From Treponema sp. (GTDB lineage Bacteria; Spirochaetota; Spirochaetia; Treponematales; Breznakiellaceae), in contig JAIRTS010000194.1 of assembly GCA_031254795.1 (NCBI GenBank), positions 1 to 9,415 of the forward strand: 9,415 nt of DNA. The letters run 5' to 3'. The translations under genes and the position numbers were made by a program. The notes beneath the pieces are model-generated. The model was not told the origin of the DNA. It searched no databases and was given only the letters and a program-made list of their open reading frames with translations. Below, piece after piece: positions 1 through 6,646 of this stretch (position 1 is the first letter of the stretch; the number at the start of each line of letters is the position of its first letter).

Positions 1-588
1 AAATTAGACGCTCTAATTAAGCTGTTAGAAACTGTTGAAGTGCGAGTTTATAAATTACGGGGAACAAATCCAATAGCTGATATTTATTGGATGAGTTCTG
101 AAATTGCTGAAAATAATATATCAGTAGATGATATAAGAAACAGATTGACAAATTTTTGTGAAAAATTTATGAATAATCATGTATTTCGTACATACCTTGA
201 TGGAGATATTTATAGAAATGGGGCGGTAAAATATATACTATCAGAATATACGAACGACAATTTTGATATGACTACGTACAGGGATTTAACAGTTGAGCAT
301 ATCTTCAGCGAAGATCCTAATTATGATCCTTCAAGTTATGGTTTTGATGAGGATTATGATTATGAAAAAAACAGAGTCGGTAATTTAACGTTATTAGAAC
401 AAAGAATCAACAAGGGGATAGGTAATGATCCACCCAAAAACAAAATAACTGCATATATTAAATCAATTGTAAAAGATACTTTAAATATTGCAGGGGAAAT
501 ACAAAATGGTAAATTTTCCAAGGAAAATGTAGATAACAGAAGAAAGAATATTATTGATTTTTGTATAAAGCGTTTCAAAATAGAATAA
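1..588 (+). CDS. DUF1524 (GmrSD-like) HNH nuclease domain protein, 3' partial
   Basis: The reading frame is open from base 1, so the gene begins outside the window; the GTG at 40 is only an internal codon. The visible 195 residues look like the C-terminal half of a DUF262/DUF1524 protein, the family that includes the type IV restriction enzyme GmrSD, which attacks modified phage DNA. The evidence is the HNH-like core: VEHIF with its histidine encoded at 298-300, then, after an acidic Asp/Tyr-rich insert, GNLTLLEQRINKGIGN at 379-426, followed by a Lys and Tyr as is usual for DUF1524. The N-terminal DUF262 (ParB-like NTPase) half cannot be seen, so the whole architecture is inferred. The gene is very AT-rich compared with everything to its right, which suggests horizontal acquisition. 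A GC-rich folded element starts just after its stop. The DUF1524 assignment is fairly sure; a specific restriction function is not. Confidence 0.75.
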   Translation, partial: KLDALIKLLETVEVRVYKLRGTNPIADIYWMSSEIAENNISVDDIRNRLTNFCEKFMNNHVFRTYLDGDIYRNGAVKYILSEYTNDNFDMTTYRDLTVEHIFSEDPNYDPSSYGFDEDYDYEKNRVGNLTLLEQRINKGIGNDPPKNKITAYIKSIVKDTLNIAGEIQNGKFSKENVDNRRKNIIDFCIKRFKIE

Positions 589-603
589 TTGTAAAACACG
601 GGG

Positions 604-810
604 CACTTCACATAAAACAGGACTGTTTACGCTTCGCCGCTGAAGCGGCTCGGAGTTCCGTTCGCCTAGGTCATTCCGCTGCGCTCCATTCCCACGGCAA
701 ACCTCCGCCACATTTTGCCAGCCCTGGTCTTGCTACGCAAGTCCTTATTCGGGCTGGCAAAACGTTGTCGAGCCGTAGATTCGCATACAGCCGAAACGTT
801 ATGCCTAACG
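604..810. repeat. GC-rich folded non-coding element, possibly integron attC-like
   Basis: This stretch lies 15 bases after the AT-rich nuclease gene and has no convincing gene. It contains a hairpin GCCGCT-ga-AGCGGC (637-650), a perfect 12-bp inverted repeat TTTTGCCAGCCC / GGGCTGGCAAAA (about 714-762) enclosing a second stem CTTGC-tac-GCAAG, and a long-range pair CGGCTCG (about 647) with CGAGCCG (about 769). It ends in CGTTATGCCTAACG, in which CGTTA and TAACG are complementary. GCCTAAC fits the integron core RYYYAAC, and GTTATGC is one base off GTTRRRY. A folded site directly after a cassette gene is how attC sites are placed, but I cannot find a matching left-hand core box, so the attC reading is tentative. 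It could instead be a dispersed intergenic repeat of this genome. Confidence 0.4.
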
Positions 811-844
811 TTTTTTGGTAGTATATAAATAACTGCGGTTGTTT

Positions 845-850
845 TATAAT
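845..850 (+). promoter_or_regulatory. Possible -10 box upstream of the DUF1566-like gene
   Basis: A perfect TATAAT lies 33 bases before the chosen ATG at 884. No good -35 hexamer is found 16-18 bases upstream, so this is a weak call. The transcript start would fall near 857, leaving room for the GGAG ribosome site at 874-877. Confidence 0.25.
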
Positions 851-883
851 TGTAAACAGTATATGAAGGAAATGGAGCTTGAA

Positions 884-1477
884 ATGAAAGGAAAACGCTG
901 GTTTGGAGTCGCGGGCACGTTAATGGTTTTGGCGGCGGCTATGGCGCTTGTCGTATGCGCGGGCGGCGGGAGAGGACAAGGTGGTGACAATTACGCCTTT
1001 ACCCACGACATTGGAGACACAGGTCCGGGTGGCGGCATTGTCTTTTACCGGGCGGCGGCGGCTTTTGGCGATGGCTGGCGCTATCTGGAAGTCGCGCCGG
1101 AAAATATTAGCGGGACGAAGGCGTGGGCTTCAATTGAGCATACCAGTACGTCAATAGTCGGAGCAAGCGGCGCGGCGATTGGAACGGGCAAGGCAAACAC
1201 CGACGCTATTCTTGTTGCCGATGTCAACGCTCCGGCTGCGAAAGCCTGCGCTGATTATAACAGCGCAGGCAAGGACGATTGGTTTCTGCCAAGCAAGGAC
1301 GAACTGAAAGAGATGTACAGGCAAAAGTCTAGGATTACCGGTATTACCACCAACTATTACTGGTCTTCCTCCGAGGTACGCGGTGACGTTGCGTGGGGAC
1401 AGGGTTTCCTCTTTGGCCTTCGGGACGGTGAATACAAAAGCGTGGAAGCCAAAGTTCGCCCTGTCCGGGCTTTTTAA
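884..1477 (+). CDS. Exported DUF1566-like (Lcl C-terminal domain) protein
   Basis: Predicted 197-residue exported protein of unknown function. The start at ATG 884 is chosen because GGAG (874-877) sits six bases upstream; in-frame ATGs at 863 and 872 and a TTG at 839 lack such a site. Residues 1-27 form a signal sequence: basic MKGKR, a hydrophobic stretch rich in Ala/Val/Leu, then ALVVC-A. Cys25 may be a lipidation site, since spirochaete lipoboxes are relaxed, but Val at -1 is unusual. The mature part carries hallmarks of the DUF1566 family: IGDTGPGGGIVFY (residues 43-55), YLEVAP (67-72), AIGTGKANT (98-106), a WFLPSKDEL block (133-141), YYWSSSE (158-164) and a C-terminal VRPVRAF. Proteins of this form are, to my knowledge, abundant and often multicopy in treponemes; the domain is related to C-type-lectin-like surface folds. 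Ligand and role are unknown. GC content is much higher than in the gene at 1-588. Confidence 0.8.
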   Translation: MKGKRWFGVAGTLMVLAAAMALVVCAGGGRGQGGDNYAFTHDIGDTGPGGGIVFYRAAAAFGDGWRYLEVAPENISGTKAWASIEHTSTSIVGASGAAIGTGKANTDAILVADVNAPAAKACADYNSAGKDDWFLPSKDELKEMYRQKSRITGITTNYYWSSSEVRGDVAWGQGFLFGLRDGEYKSVEAKVRPVRAF

Positions 1478-1487
1478 TCTCTTGGGA

Positions 1488-1518
1488 TTTAATTCCCTGC
1501 CCTTCAGGGCGTACTACT
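1488..1518. repeat. GC-rich hairpin after the DUF1566-like gene
   Basis: CCCTG-ccctt-CAGGG (about 1496-1510) can form a short stem just after the DUF1566-like stop. It lacks a following T-run, so it is not a clear terminator. Short GC hairpins of the form CCCT..TTCAGGG are also common near the ends of IS200/IS605 elements, but no transposase is visible here and the resemblance is weak. Confidence 0.3.
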
Positions 1519-1627
1519 GGGGTGGGGGGATTTTATCCTCCGCATACGCAGCGATTTCAAGGAGAAATCTTAGACATTCAGGAGCTTGCTCTGTGAATTT
1601 TTTATATATTTTTGCATATTCTTCCAT
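1514..1627 (-). CDS. Possible 37-residue hypothetical micro-ORF
   Basis: A short leftward frame encodes a 37-residue product, MEEYAKIYKKFTEQAPE... to IPPPQ. The ATG at 1627 is preceded on the - strand by AAAGGA with about six bases of spacing, a reasonable ribosome site. An in-frame extension to an ATG at 1708 exists but reads as Arg/Lys-rich sequence with no ribosome site. The product looks amphipathic and helical, with no recognised domain or membrane segment. It lies between two rightward genes. It may be a true small protein, the remnant of a larger gene, or part of a repeated element. I do not recognise it. Confidence 0.25.
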   Translation of the reverse strand: MEEYAKIYKKFTEQAPECLRFLLEIAAYAEDKIPPPQ

Positions 1628-1746
1628 GATTATCCTTTGATTCCTTGATACCATCCTATCGTTTCCTTTTCTCCATGCCCGTCCATCGCCCTTGCGCCTA
1701 CTGGACAAAACGCCATTTCTGTATCACTATTACACATGAGGTGGAT

Positions 1747-4062
1747 ATGGAAACAATGGCGGTTTTGGATCGCATTATTGAGGAAAATAATTTCGCTCCT
1801 TGCGTCGCGGAGGACAGGCGCATCCCGGCAAGCGAAGGCTCATACACGCCGTTCCCCGCAGATTTGGACAGCCGGCTCGCTGGCGCCGCGCGGCGGCGCG
1901 GCATAGAGCGGCTGTACACCCATCAGGCGGAAGCGTGGGACGCCGCCCAGACAGGGAACGTCGTGGTGGTGACACCAACCGCGTCCGGCAAAACCCTGTG
2001 TTACAACCTTCCGGTGTTGCAGACCCTGCTTGCCGATGACAAAGCCCGCGCCTTGTACCTTTTCCCCACAAAAGCTCTGTCTCAGGATCAGCAGTCCGAA
2101 CTGAATGAATTGGTGGCAGGGAATCCGCCAAAAATCCAGTCTCTTCCGGTAAAGGTGTCCACCTACGACGGGGATACGCCGGGAAGCCTCCGCATAGTGG
2201 CGCGGGATTTGGGGCGGATCATCATCTCCAATCCTGACATGCTCCACGACGGCATTCTGCCCAATCATCCCAAATGGATAAAATTTTTTTCTCATTTAGC
2301 CTACGTTGTCATTGATGAAGCCCACTTCTATCGGGGCGTGTTCGGCAGCCATGTCGCCAATGTCATCCGGCGGCTTCGGCGCGTCGCCCTGTTTTATGGC
2401 TCGAAACCGAGGTTCATCCTCTGTTCGGCGACCATCGCCAATCCCAAAGAACTCGCCGAAGCCCTTGTCGGCGAGGAAGTCGTCCTTGTCGACGGTAATG
2501 GAGCGCCTCGTGGAGAAAAACGGGTCATCCTATACAACCCGCCGCTTGTCGACGCCGTACAGGGTATCCGGCGTCCGGTTGACACGGAAAGTCAGCGGTG
2601 GATGCTCGCTTTTCTCCGCGCCAATATAAAAACCATTCTGTTCGCCCATTCACGGGTCAGAACCGAAGTGACGGCTTCGTATGTAAACGACGAGCTTAAA
2701 AACATATTCACCGATAACGCGAGGATAAAGGTGGAGGCGTACCGGGGCGGACTTCTGCCGAACGAGCGCCGCGAGATAGAAAAAGGCTTGCGGAATGGCG
2801 ACATTCAAGGGGTGGTGTCAACCAATGCGCTGGAACTGGGCATAGACATCGGAGGGCTTGACGCGGCGGTGGTGGCCGGCTTCCCCGGATCGTTCAACTC
2901 GTTTTGGCAACAGACCGGCAGGGCAGGGCGCCGGGGAGGAGCGTCCGCAGCGGTTTTCATCGCATCCGCATCGCCGCTGGATCAGTTCATCATGGATGAT
3001 CCGGACTGGTTTTTCAGGAAAACCGTTGAGGAAGCGCGCATAAGCCCGGACAACCCCTATATCTACATGGATCATGTCAAATGCGCGGCTTTTGAGCTTC
3101 CGTTTCGGGACGAAATTATTGAACGCGCTGGCGGAGCGGGAGCGGGGGACTTTTTCGGGAAAGACGTGATGGACGCTCTCTCGTTTCTGGAACAGGACGG
3201 TGTTGTCAGGCATACCACAGGCAAGTGGCACTGGGCGGATCGCTCTTTTCCGGCGGAAGGCGTGAGCCTGCGTTCAGCCATGACGGAGAACGTGGTCATC
3301 ATCGATATGACGGACGGGCGCAACGTGGTCATCGGGGAAATGGACAGACCGAGCGCCAAGGAACTCATCTTCAAGAACGCCGTGTATATTCATCGGGGCA
3401 GGCAGTATCTGGTGGAGGATTTGAACATCGAGGAGAAAAAGTGCCTTGTGCGGGAAGCCGATGTGAACTATTACACGGACGGCTATGTAAAAACCGACAT
3501 ACAAGTCCTCACGGAAGACGAACGTCTTGAGTACGGCGGCGCACAGGGCTGTCTTGGGGATGTTCTGGTGCGGACTCAAGCCGCTAAATTCAAGAAAATA
3601 CGGTTTCACACACAGGAAAACATCGGGTACGGTGTCATAGACCTGCCGGAAGAGGAGATGCAGACCTGCGCTCTGGCGTTGCTTTTTCCGCCCGAAACCG
3701 CCGGTGGCAAATCGCTCGCCTTGCTTGACGAATCAGAAGCGGGCTCGGTTCTTTCCGGCGTGGGCAAGCTCATCAAGCAGATAGCGCCGGTGTTTCTGCT
3801 CTGCGACAGCCGCGACATCGGCGTGACGGAGCGGGTGCGCGATCCACATTTTGATATTCCCGCGCTCTATGTGTACGACAAATACCCGGGCGGCACGGGA
3901 CTGTCGGAAGCCTTGTCGCGACGCGGCGGGGAATTATTCGCCGCGATCCACGAGGTGGTTGTACGGTGTTCCTGCGCCAAAGGCTGCCCTTCCTGTGTGG
4001 GCGCGGGCGAAAACAAGGCGGGAGCGGCGGCGTTTCTGCGGGCTTGCGCGCTCCCGGTGTAG
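1747..4062 (+). CDS. DEAH-box helicase of the YprA/MrfA/Hrq1 family with C-terminal Cys cluster (DUF1998)
   Basis: Predicted 771-residue superfamily 2 ATP-dependent DNA helicase. ATG 1747 is chosen over the upstream TTG at 1645 because GAGG (1738-1741) lies five bases before it, and residues before it do not resemble the family. Motifs in order: YTHQ (57-60, Q-like motif), TASGKT (78-83, Walker A), FPTKALSQDQ (106-115), SNPDMLH (161-167), DEAH (190-193, Walker B), SAT (227-229), ILFAHSR (297-303), STNALELGIDIGGLD (358-372) and QQTGRAGRRG (388-397, arginine finger). The C-terminal region has YDKYPGGTGLSEA (710-722) and four cysteines in CSCAKGCPSC (741-750), the DUF1998/MZB signature. The length agrees with Bacillus MrfA (about 750). 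MrfA works with the exonuclease MrfB in mitomycin-damage repair, and the fungal homologue is Hrq1; a repair role here is inferred. No exonuclease partner is in the window. Helicase family sure, exact orthology not. Confidence 0.9.
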   Translation: METMAVLDRIIEENNFAPCVAEDRRIPASEGSYTPFPADLDSRLAGAARRRGIERLYTHQAEAWDAAQTGNVVVVTPTASGKTLCYNLPVLQTLLADDKARALYLFPTKALSQDQQSELNELVAGNPPKIQSLPVKVSTYDGDTPGSLRIVARDLGRIIISNPDMLHDGILPNHPKWIKFFSHLAYVVIDEAHFYRGVFGSHVANVIRRLRRVALFYGSKPRFILCSATIANPKELAEALVGEEVVLVDGNGAPRGEKRVILYNPPLVDAVQGIRRPVDTESQRWMLAFLRANIKTILFAHSRVRTEVTASYVNDELKNIFTDNARIKVEAYRGGLLPNERREIEKGLRNGDIQGVVSTNALELGIDIGGLDAAVVAGFPGSFNSFWQQTGRAGRRGGASAAVFIASASPLDQFIMDDPDWFFRKTVEEARISPDNPYIYMDHVKCAAFELPFRDEIIERAGGAGAGDFFGKDVMDALSFLEQDGVVRHTTGKWHWADRSFPAEGVSLRSAMTENVVIIDMTDGRNVVIGEMDRPSAKELIFKNAVYIHRGRQYLVEDLNIEEKKCLVREADVNYYTDGYVKTDIQVLTEDERLEYGGAQGCLGDVLVRTQAAKFKKIRFHTQENIGYGVIDLPEEEMQTCALALLFPPETAGGKSLALLDESEAGSVLSGVGKLIKQIAPVFLLCDSRDIGVTERVRDPHFDIPALYVYDKYPGGTGLSEALSRRGGELFAAIHEVVVRCSCAKGCPSCVGAGENKAGAAAFLRACALPV

Positions 4063-4506
4063 CCCGCTGAGGCGTTATCCTCCTTTCAACACATTAGGAG
4101 CGTTTAAGGGTGCATACGCCAGCAAAGCGGGAGAATGTTGTGCCAGACTGCGCCAAAAACATGGAAACAACATCATCAAGCAATACCGACATAGAGGTAA
4201 TGAGGAGTGGCAATGCTTTTTACCCCTAGATAAAATTGGATAAGCCTCAAATACCAATATAAAGAAGACGTTACAGAAAAAAGAGGTTATTCTTGGCATT
4301 GTCAGGCGGTCAATGAGGATGGGGAAAATTTTGTATAAAATGGATGTTGAGCATTGAAAAAAATGACGCCAAGTCAAAAATGCTGGCCGATAAGCTCCGT
4401 CGTGTGCAAAAAGTGAAATATCCGTCTCAAGTTCCCGTTTCAGCGTTTTAAAAAACGATTTAGCGCCTCTCAAAACCGCCCAAGCGGGTTTCAGCGGTTA
4501 GATTCT
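4063..4506. other. Convergent spacer with broken coding scraps
   Basis: This 444-base gap lies between the end of the rightward helicase and the leftward acyP, and holds no intact gene I can support. Short rightward frames look protein-like but are cut by stops: METTSSSNTDIEVMR... from ATG 4161 to a stop at 4227; LKYQYKEDVTEKRGYSWHCQ... ending near 4337; and a lysine-rich MLSIEKNDAKSKMLADK... from 4344. They lie in different frames, and none has a good ribosome site. A leftward frame through 4075-4473 is open but Cys/Phe-rich in an antisense-like way. The region may be a decayed gene; it is AT-richer than the helicase. Confidence 0.3.
4472..4491 (-). terminator. Terminator-like hairpin after acyP
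   Basis: Read on the - strand this is AAACC-CGC-TTGG-GCGG-TTTT: a CCGC/GCGG stem with a TTGG loop, one bulged C, an AAA/TTT extension and a short T-run. It lies about 15 bases beyond the acyP stop and is a plausible intrinsic terminator for the leftward recX-acyP unit. The stem is short and the T-run only four bases, so strength is uncertain. Confidence 0.45.
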
Positions 4507-4788
4507 TCAATAAAATTTGATAAAAAATTCTTTATATGCGCCGGTAGGTTTTTTGGGGCTCACGGCGACGCCTTCAACTCTGGCGTATGGATGCCCGCGG
4601 CGCAACCATTTCAAAAATGCGTCCTGCTTTTTTTCATCCCCTTCCGACCAGACTTCTACATCGCCATCAATGGTGTTTCTAACCCAGCCCGACAGTCCAA
4701 GCGTACGCGCCGCCTCTTGACATGCGTATCGAAAACCAACGCCCTGCACTCGTCCGGTAATGCGGGCGAAAAAAGCGGTGTCAGCCAT
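4507..4788 (-). CDS. acyP: Acylphosphatase
   Basis: Predicted 93-residue cytosolic acylphosphatase, which hydrolyses the carboxyl-phosphate bond of acyl phosphates such as acetyl phosphate or 1,3-bisphosphoglycerate. The family signature GRVQGVGFR is at residues 12-20 with the phosphate-binding Arg20, followed by SGWVRN with catalytic Asn38. Length matches the usual 90-100 residues. ATG 4788 is preferred over an in-frame ATG at 4836 because it begins right at the family's N-terminus, GAGG lies six bases upstream, and the upstream extension is simply recX sequence read in another frame. The start overlaps the recX stop in ATGGCTGA, which suggests translational coupling. It is the last gene of the leftward unit. 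Confidence 0.92.
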   Translation of the reverse strand: MADTAFFARITGRVQGVGFRYACQEAARTLGLSGWVRNTIDGDVEVWSEGDEKKQDAFLKWLRRGHPYARVEGVAVSPKKPTGAYKEFFIKFY

Positions 4789-5401
4789 CTTCTTCCTCTT
4801 CAAGGGTTTGAACAACCTCTGCGGAAAACCCCGCATATTTCAGCCTTTGCCGTCTTGTCCGGAAGGATTCAGCGTCAATTCGATTCTTTGCGGCGAACTT
4901 TTTCAATAAGGCGAGCTCCGTCTCAAAATCAAGCGTGGCTTTCAGGACTTTTTGAACTGTACCACACGAAATTCCTTTCGCACGGAGTTTTGCAAACAGC
5001 TTGTTGGGACCGTCGGACTTTAGGGAAAGCCATGACCGCACCCACATGCCCGCATACCGTTCATCGTTGACAGCTTCTATGCTTGACAGATGATCAACGA
5101 CCGCTTTTACACAGGAAGATGTGTATCCACGCGCTCTCAATTTATGTCCAAGACCCAAACGTGTCTGCTCGGCGTTGGCAATGAGGGAAAGGGCGGCGCG
5201 TTCAGCCCGCAAGCAGGCGGACGCAAAATGCAGTTCCGCGTCTTTGTCTTCGGATATTTCAAACGGCGGCGACGCCGGTGTCATGCCGGATATAAAATCT
5301 TCTTTCAGATAGACGGTTTTTATAGAGAAAAGCCTGCCGTCCGATAGAGCGATACGATAGACTTTTGGAGTGTTTTCCGCTTTTATTTTAAGAATATTCA
5401 T
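4781..5401 (-). CDS. recX: RecX family regulator of RecA
   Basis: Predicted 206-residue RecX, a cytosolic modulator that binds RecA filaments and limits their extension and activity. Family features visible: an N-terminal extension of about 55 residues, then the helical core with AERAALSLIANAEQTRLGLGHKL (67-88), the conserved NDERYA (112-117), and GPNKLFAKLRAKGIS (131-145), with further helical repeats to a very acidic end (EEEEDG). Length fits longer RecX proteins. The ATG at 5401 overlaps the preceding gene's stop as ATGA; no independent ribosome site is seen, so translation probably depends on coupling. The 3' end overlaps acyP by eight bases. recA itself is not in the window. Confidence 0.85.
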   Translation of the reverse strand: MNILKIKAENTPKVYRIALSDGRLFSIKTVYLKEDFISGMTPASPPFEISEDKDAELHFASACLRAERAALSLIANAEQTRLGLGHKLRARGYTSSCVKAVVDHLSSIEAVNDERYAGMWVRSWLSLKSDGPNKLFAKLRAKGISCGTVQKVLKATLDFETELALLKKFAAKNRIDAESFRTRRQRLKYAGFSAEVVQTLEEEEDG

Positions 5402-5670
5402 GCTGTTTTGCGATTTACATAAATATTGCGCGGGAAACCAGACGAGTGCGTGTCAAAATCCGCAGTGTCAATCACGGTCTGTGAAGTTTTGTCAAACACA
5501 ACAATGCTAAGCCCACGCCTGTTCGTTGAATAATCAACGCCCTTGATTCCGGTAAAAGCAAGGTCGCCGGTATTATCTCTTTTCTCTTTGCGCGCGAGCT
5601 TTACGAACAAGAGTCCGGCTCTATTCGCAGTGGGGTTTAATACCCCGCCACTTGCGGCGAGGAGGCTCAT
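5398..5670 (-). CDS. Small protein with partial ILEI/PANDER-like domain
   Basis: A 90-residue leftward ORF whose stop overlaps the recX start (ATGA). Residues 44-60, GVDYSTNRRGLSIVVFD, followed by TVIDTADFDTHSS (65-77), closely resemble the core of the interleukin-like EMT inducer (ILEI/PANDER-like) domain, found in some bacterial surface and polysaccharide-associated proteins. In that domain the motif is usually followed by some 50-60 more residues; here the protein ends after about 13, so the domain looks truncated. The N-terminus (MSLLAASGGV...) shows no clear signal peptide. The ATG at 5670 is the first in frame after a TGA, but no Shine-Dalgarno is visible. It may be a decayed remnant whose frame still serves to couple translation into recX. 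Domain assignment is from memory of the motif and is moderate. Confidence 0.5.
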   Translation of the reverse strand: MSLLAASGGVLNPTANRAGLLFVKLARKEKRDNTGDLAFTGIKGVDYSTNRRGLSIVVFDKTSQTVIDTADFDTHSSGFPRNIYVNRKTA

Positions 5671-5713
5671 TTGACACTTTTTCTGTTGCGTTGTTCATTC
5701 AACAGAGTTCCTT

Positions 5714-5777
5714 TTCATCGCGCCCGGCGCTACGCGCTTCATCGCGCATTTTTTAGCGGCGCAAAGCGAGCGCAAAG
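5714..5777. repeat. Short direct and inverted GC repeats between rpsI and the ILEI-like ORF
   Basis: This 110-base spacer is dense in short repeats. TTCATCGCGC occurs at 5714-5723 and 5738-5747 (24-base period), and GCGCAAAG at 5759-5766 and 5770-5777 (11-base period). Between the first pair lie GCGC-ccg-GCGC and GCGC-tac-GCGC palindromes. Leftward transcripts from rpsI could fold here, but there is no clean T-run, so a true terminator is not evident. Confidence 0.5.
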
Positions 5778-5780
5778 AGG

Positions 5781-6170
5781 TTAGCGCTTGGAAAACTGAA
5801 ATCTACGCCGCGCGCCACGCTGGCCATATTTTTTGCGTTCAACCATACGAGAATCGCGGGTTAAATACCCATTGGCGCGAAGGCTGGCGTAATTCGCCTG
5901 ATCGATCTGACACAACGCGCGGGCAAGCCCATGCCTGCACGCGCCCGCCTGTCCGTGAACGCCGCCTCCGTACACATTGATAAGAATGTCAAATTTGTTT
6001 TCGCTGGCGGTCGCCATAAGGGGCTGGCGCACCATTATGGAATGCTCTCCCTGTGGAAAATACCGGGCAAGCTCTTTGCCATTTATCGTAATTTTACCGC
6101 TGCCGTCTTTTATGTAGACACGCGCAACCGATGTTTTCCTTCTGCCGGTTCCAATACCAAGATTTTTCAT
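5781..6170 (-). CDS. rpsI: 30S ribosomal protein S9
   Basis: Predicted 129-residue small-subunit ribosomal protein S9 (uS9), whose C-terminal tail reaches the P-site tRNA. Diagnostic sequence: GTGRRKTSVARVYI (7-20), the S9 signature GGGVHGQAGACRHGLARAL (68-86), and the basic end KKYGQRGARRRFQFSKR with its terminal SKR. Length is normal. ATG 6170 is chosen because AAGAGG precedes it by about eight bases and the family starts there; the frame could extend to a GTG at 6179, which overlaps that ribosome site and adds only three residues. It lies 12 bases after rplM, the classic L13-S9 pair, and is co-transcribed with it. Confidence 0.97.
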   Translation of the reverse strand: MKNLGIGTGRRKTSVARVYIKDGSGKITINGKELARYFPQGEHSIMVRQPLMATASENKFDILINVYGGGVHGQAGACRHGLARALCQIDQANYASLRANGYLTRDSRMVERKKYGQRGARRRFQFSKR

Positions 6171-6182
6171 CAATACCACCTC

Positions 6183-6611
6183 TTATAATTCGATCTTTTC
6201 AGGATTTTGGGCCGCGTGGGGGTGATCGGGACCCGCATAGACCTTTACATTGCTCAGGAGCTTGCGCCCAAGAGGTCCTTTGGGCAACATGCCCTTTACC
6301 GCCAGCTCAAGAGGGCTTGTCGGGTGTTTGTTGATGAGTCGTTCAAAGGTTTCAGACTTAAGACCACCCACATAACCAGTGTGCCGGTAATACATCTTGT
6401 TCTGCGCCTTGCGTCCGGTAACTGCCACTTTATCCGCGTTTACAATCACCACATAATCGCCGCATTCTTGATGGGGCGCGAATATTGGTTTTTCCTTGCC
6501 CCGTACAATAGCCGCCGCTTTTACGGCGACTCTGCCGAGAGACTTGCCTTCGGCGTCAATAACAAACCATTTCCGCTCAATTTGAGCCGGTTTCACAAAT
6601 AGCGTTCTCAT
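6183..6611 (-). CDS. rplM: 50S ribosomal protein L13
   Basis: Predicted 142-residue large-subunit ribosomal protein L13 (uL13), an early assembly protein binding 23S rRNA. Seen: the N-terminal RKWFVIDAEGKSLGRVA (13-29), GDYVVIVNADKVAVTGRK (51-68), the YYRHTGYVGGLK block (74-85) and the L13 signature VKGMLPKGPLGRKL with NVKVYAG (105-127). Length is typical. ATG 6611 has AAAAGG about seven bases upstream. First gene of the rplM-rpsI pair, with a strong promoter directly upstream. Confidence 0.98.
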   Translation of the reverse strand: MRTLFVKPAQIERKWFVIDAEGKSLGRVAVKAAAIVRGKEKPIFAPHQECGDYVVIVNADKVAVTGRKAQNKMYYRHTGYVGGLKSETFERLINKHPTSPLELAVKGMLPKGPLGRKLLSNVKVYAGPDHPHAAQNPEKIEL

Positions 6612-6646
6612 ACCATAACCTTTTAGTTGAAATCAAAAATAAAAAT

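Noticed and set aside
561..821. Rightward 86-residue frame through the folded element
   Set aside because: It overlaps the end of the nuclease gene, has no ribosome site and simply reads through the structured repeats.
4075..4473. Leftward 132-residue open frame in the convergent spacer
   Set aside because: Rich in Cys, Phe and Leu with no ribosome site or domain; it looks like the antisense of broken rightward scraps.
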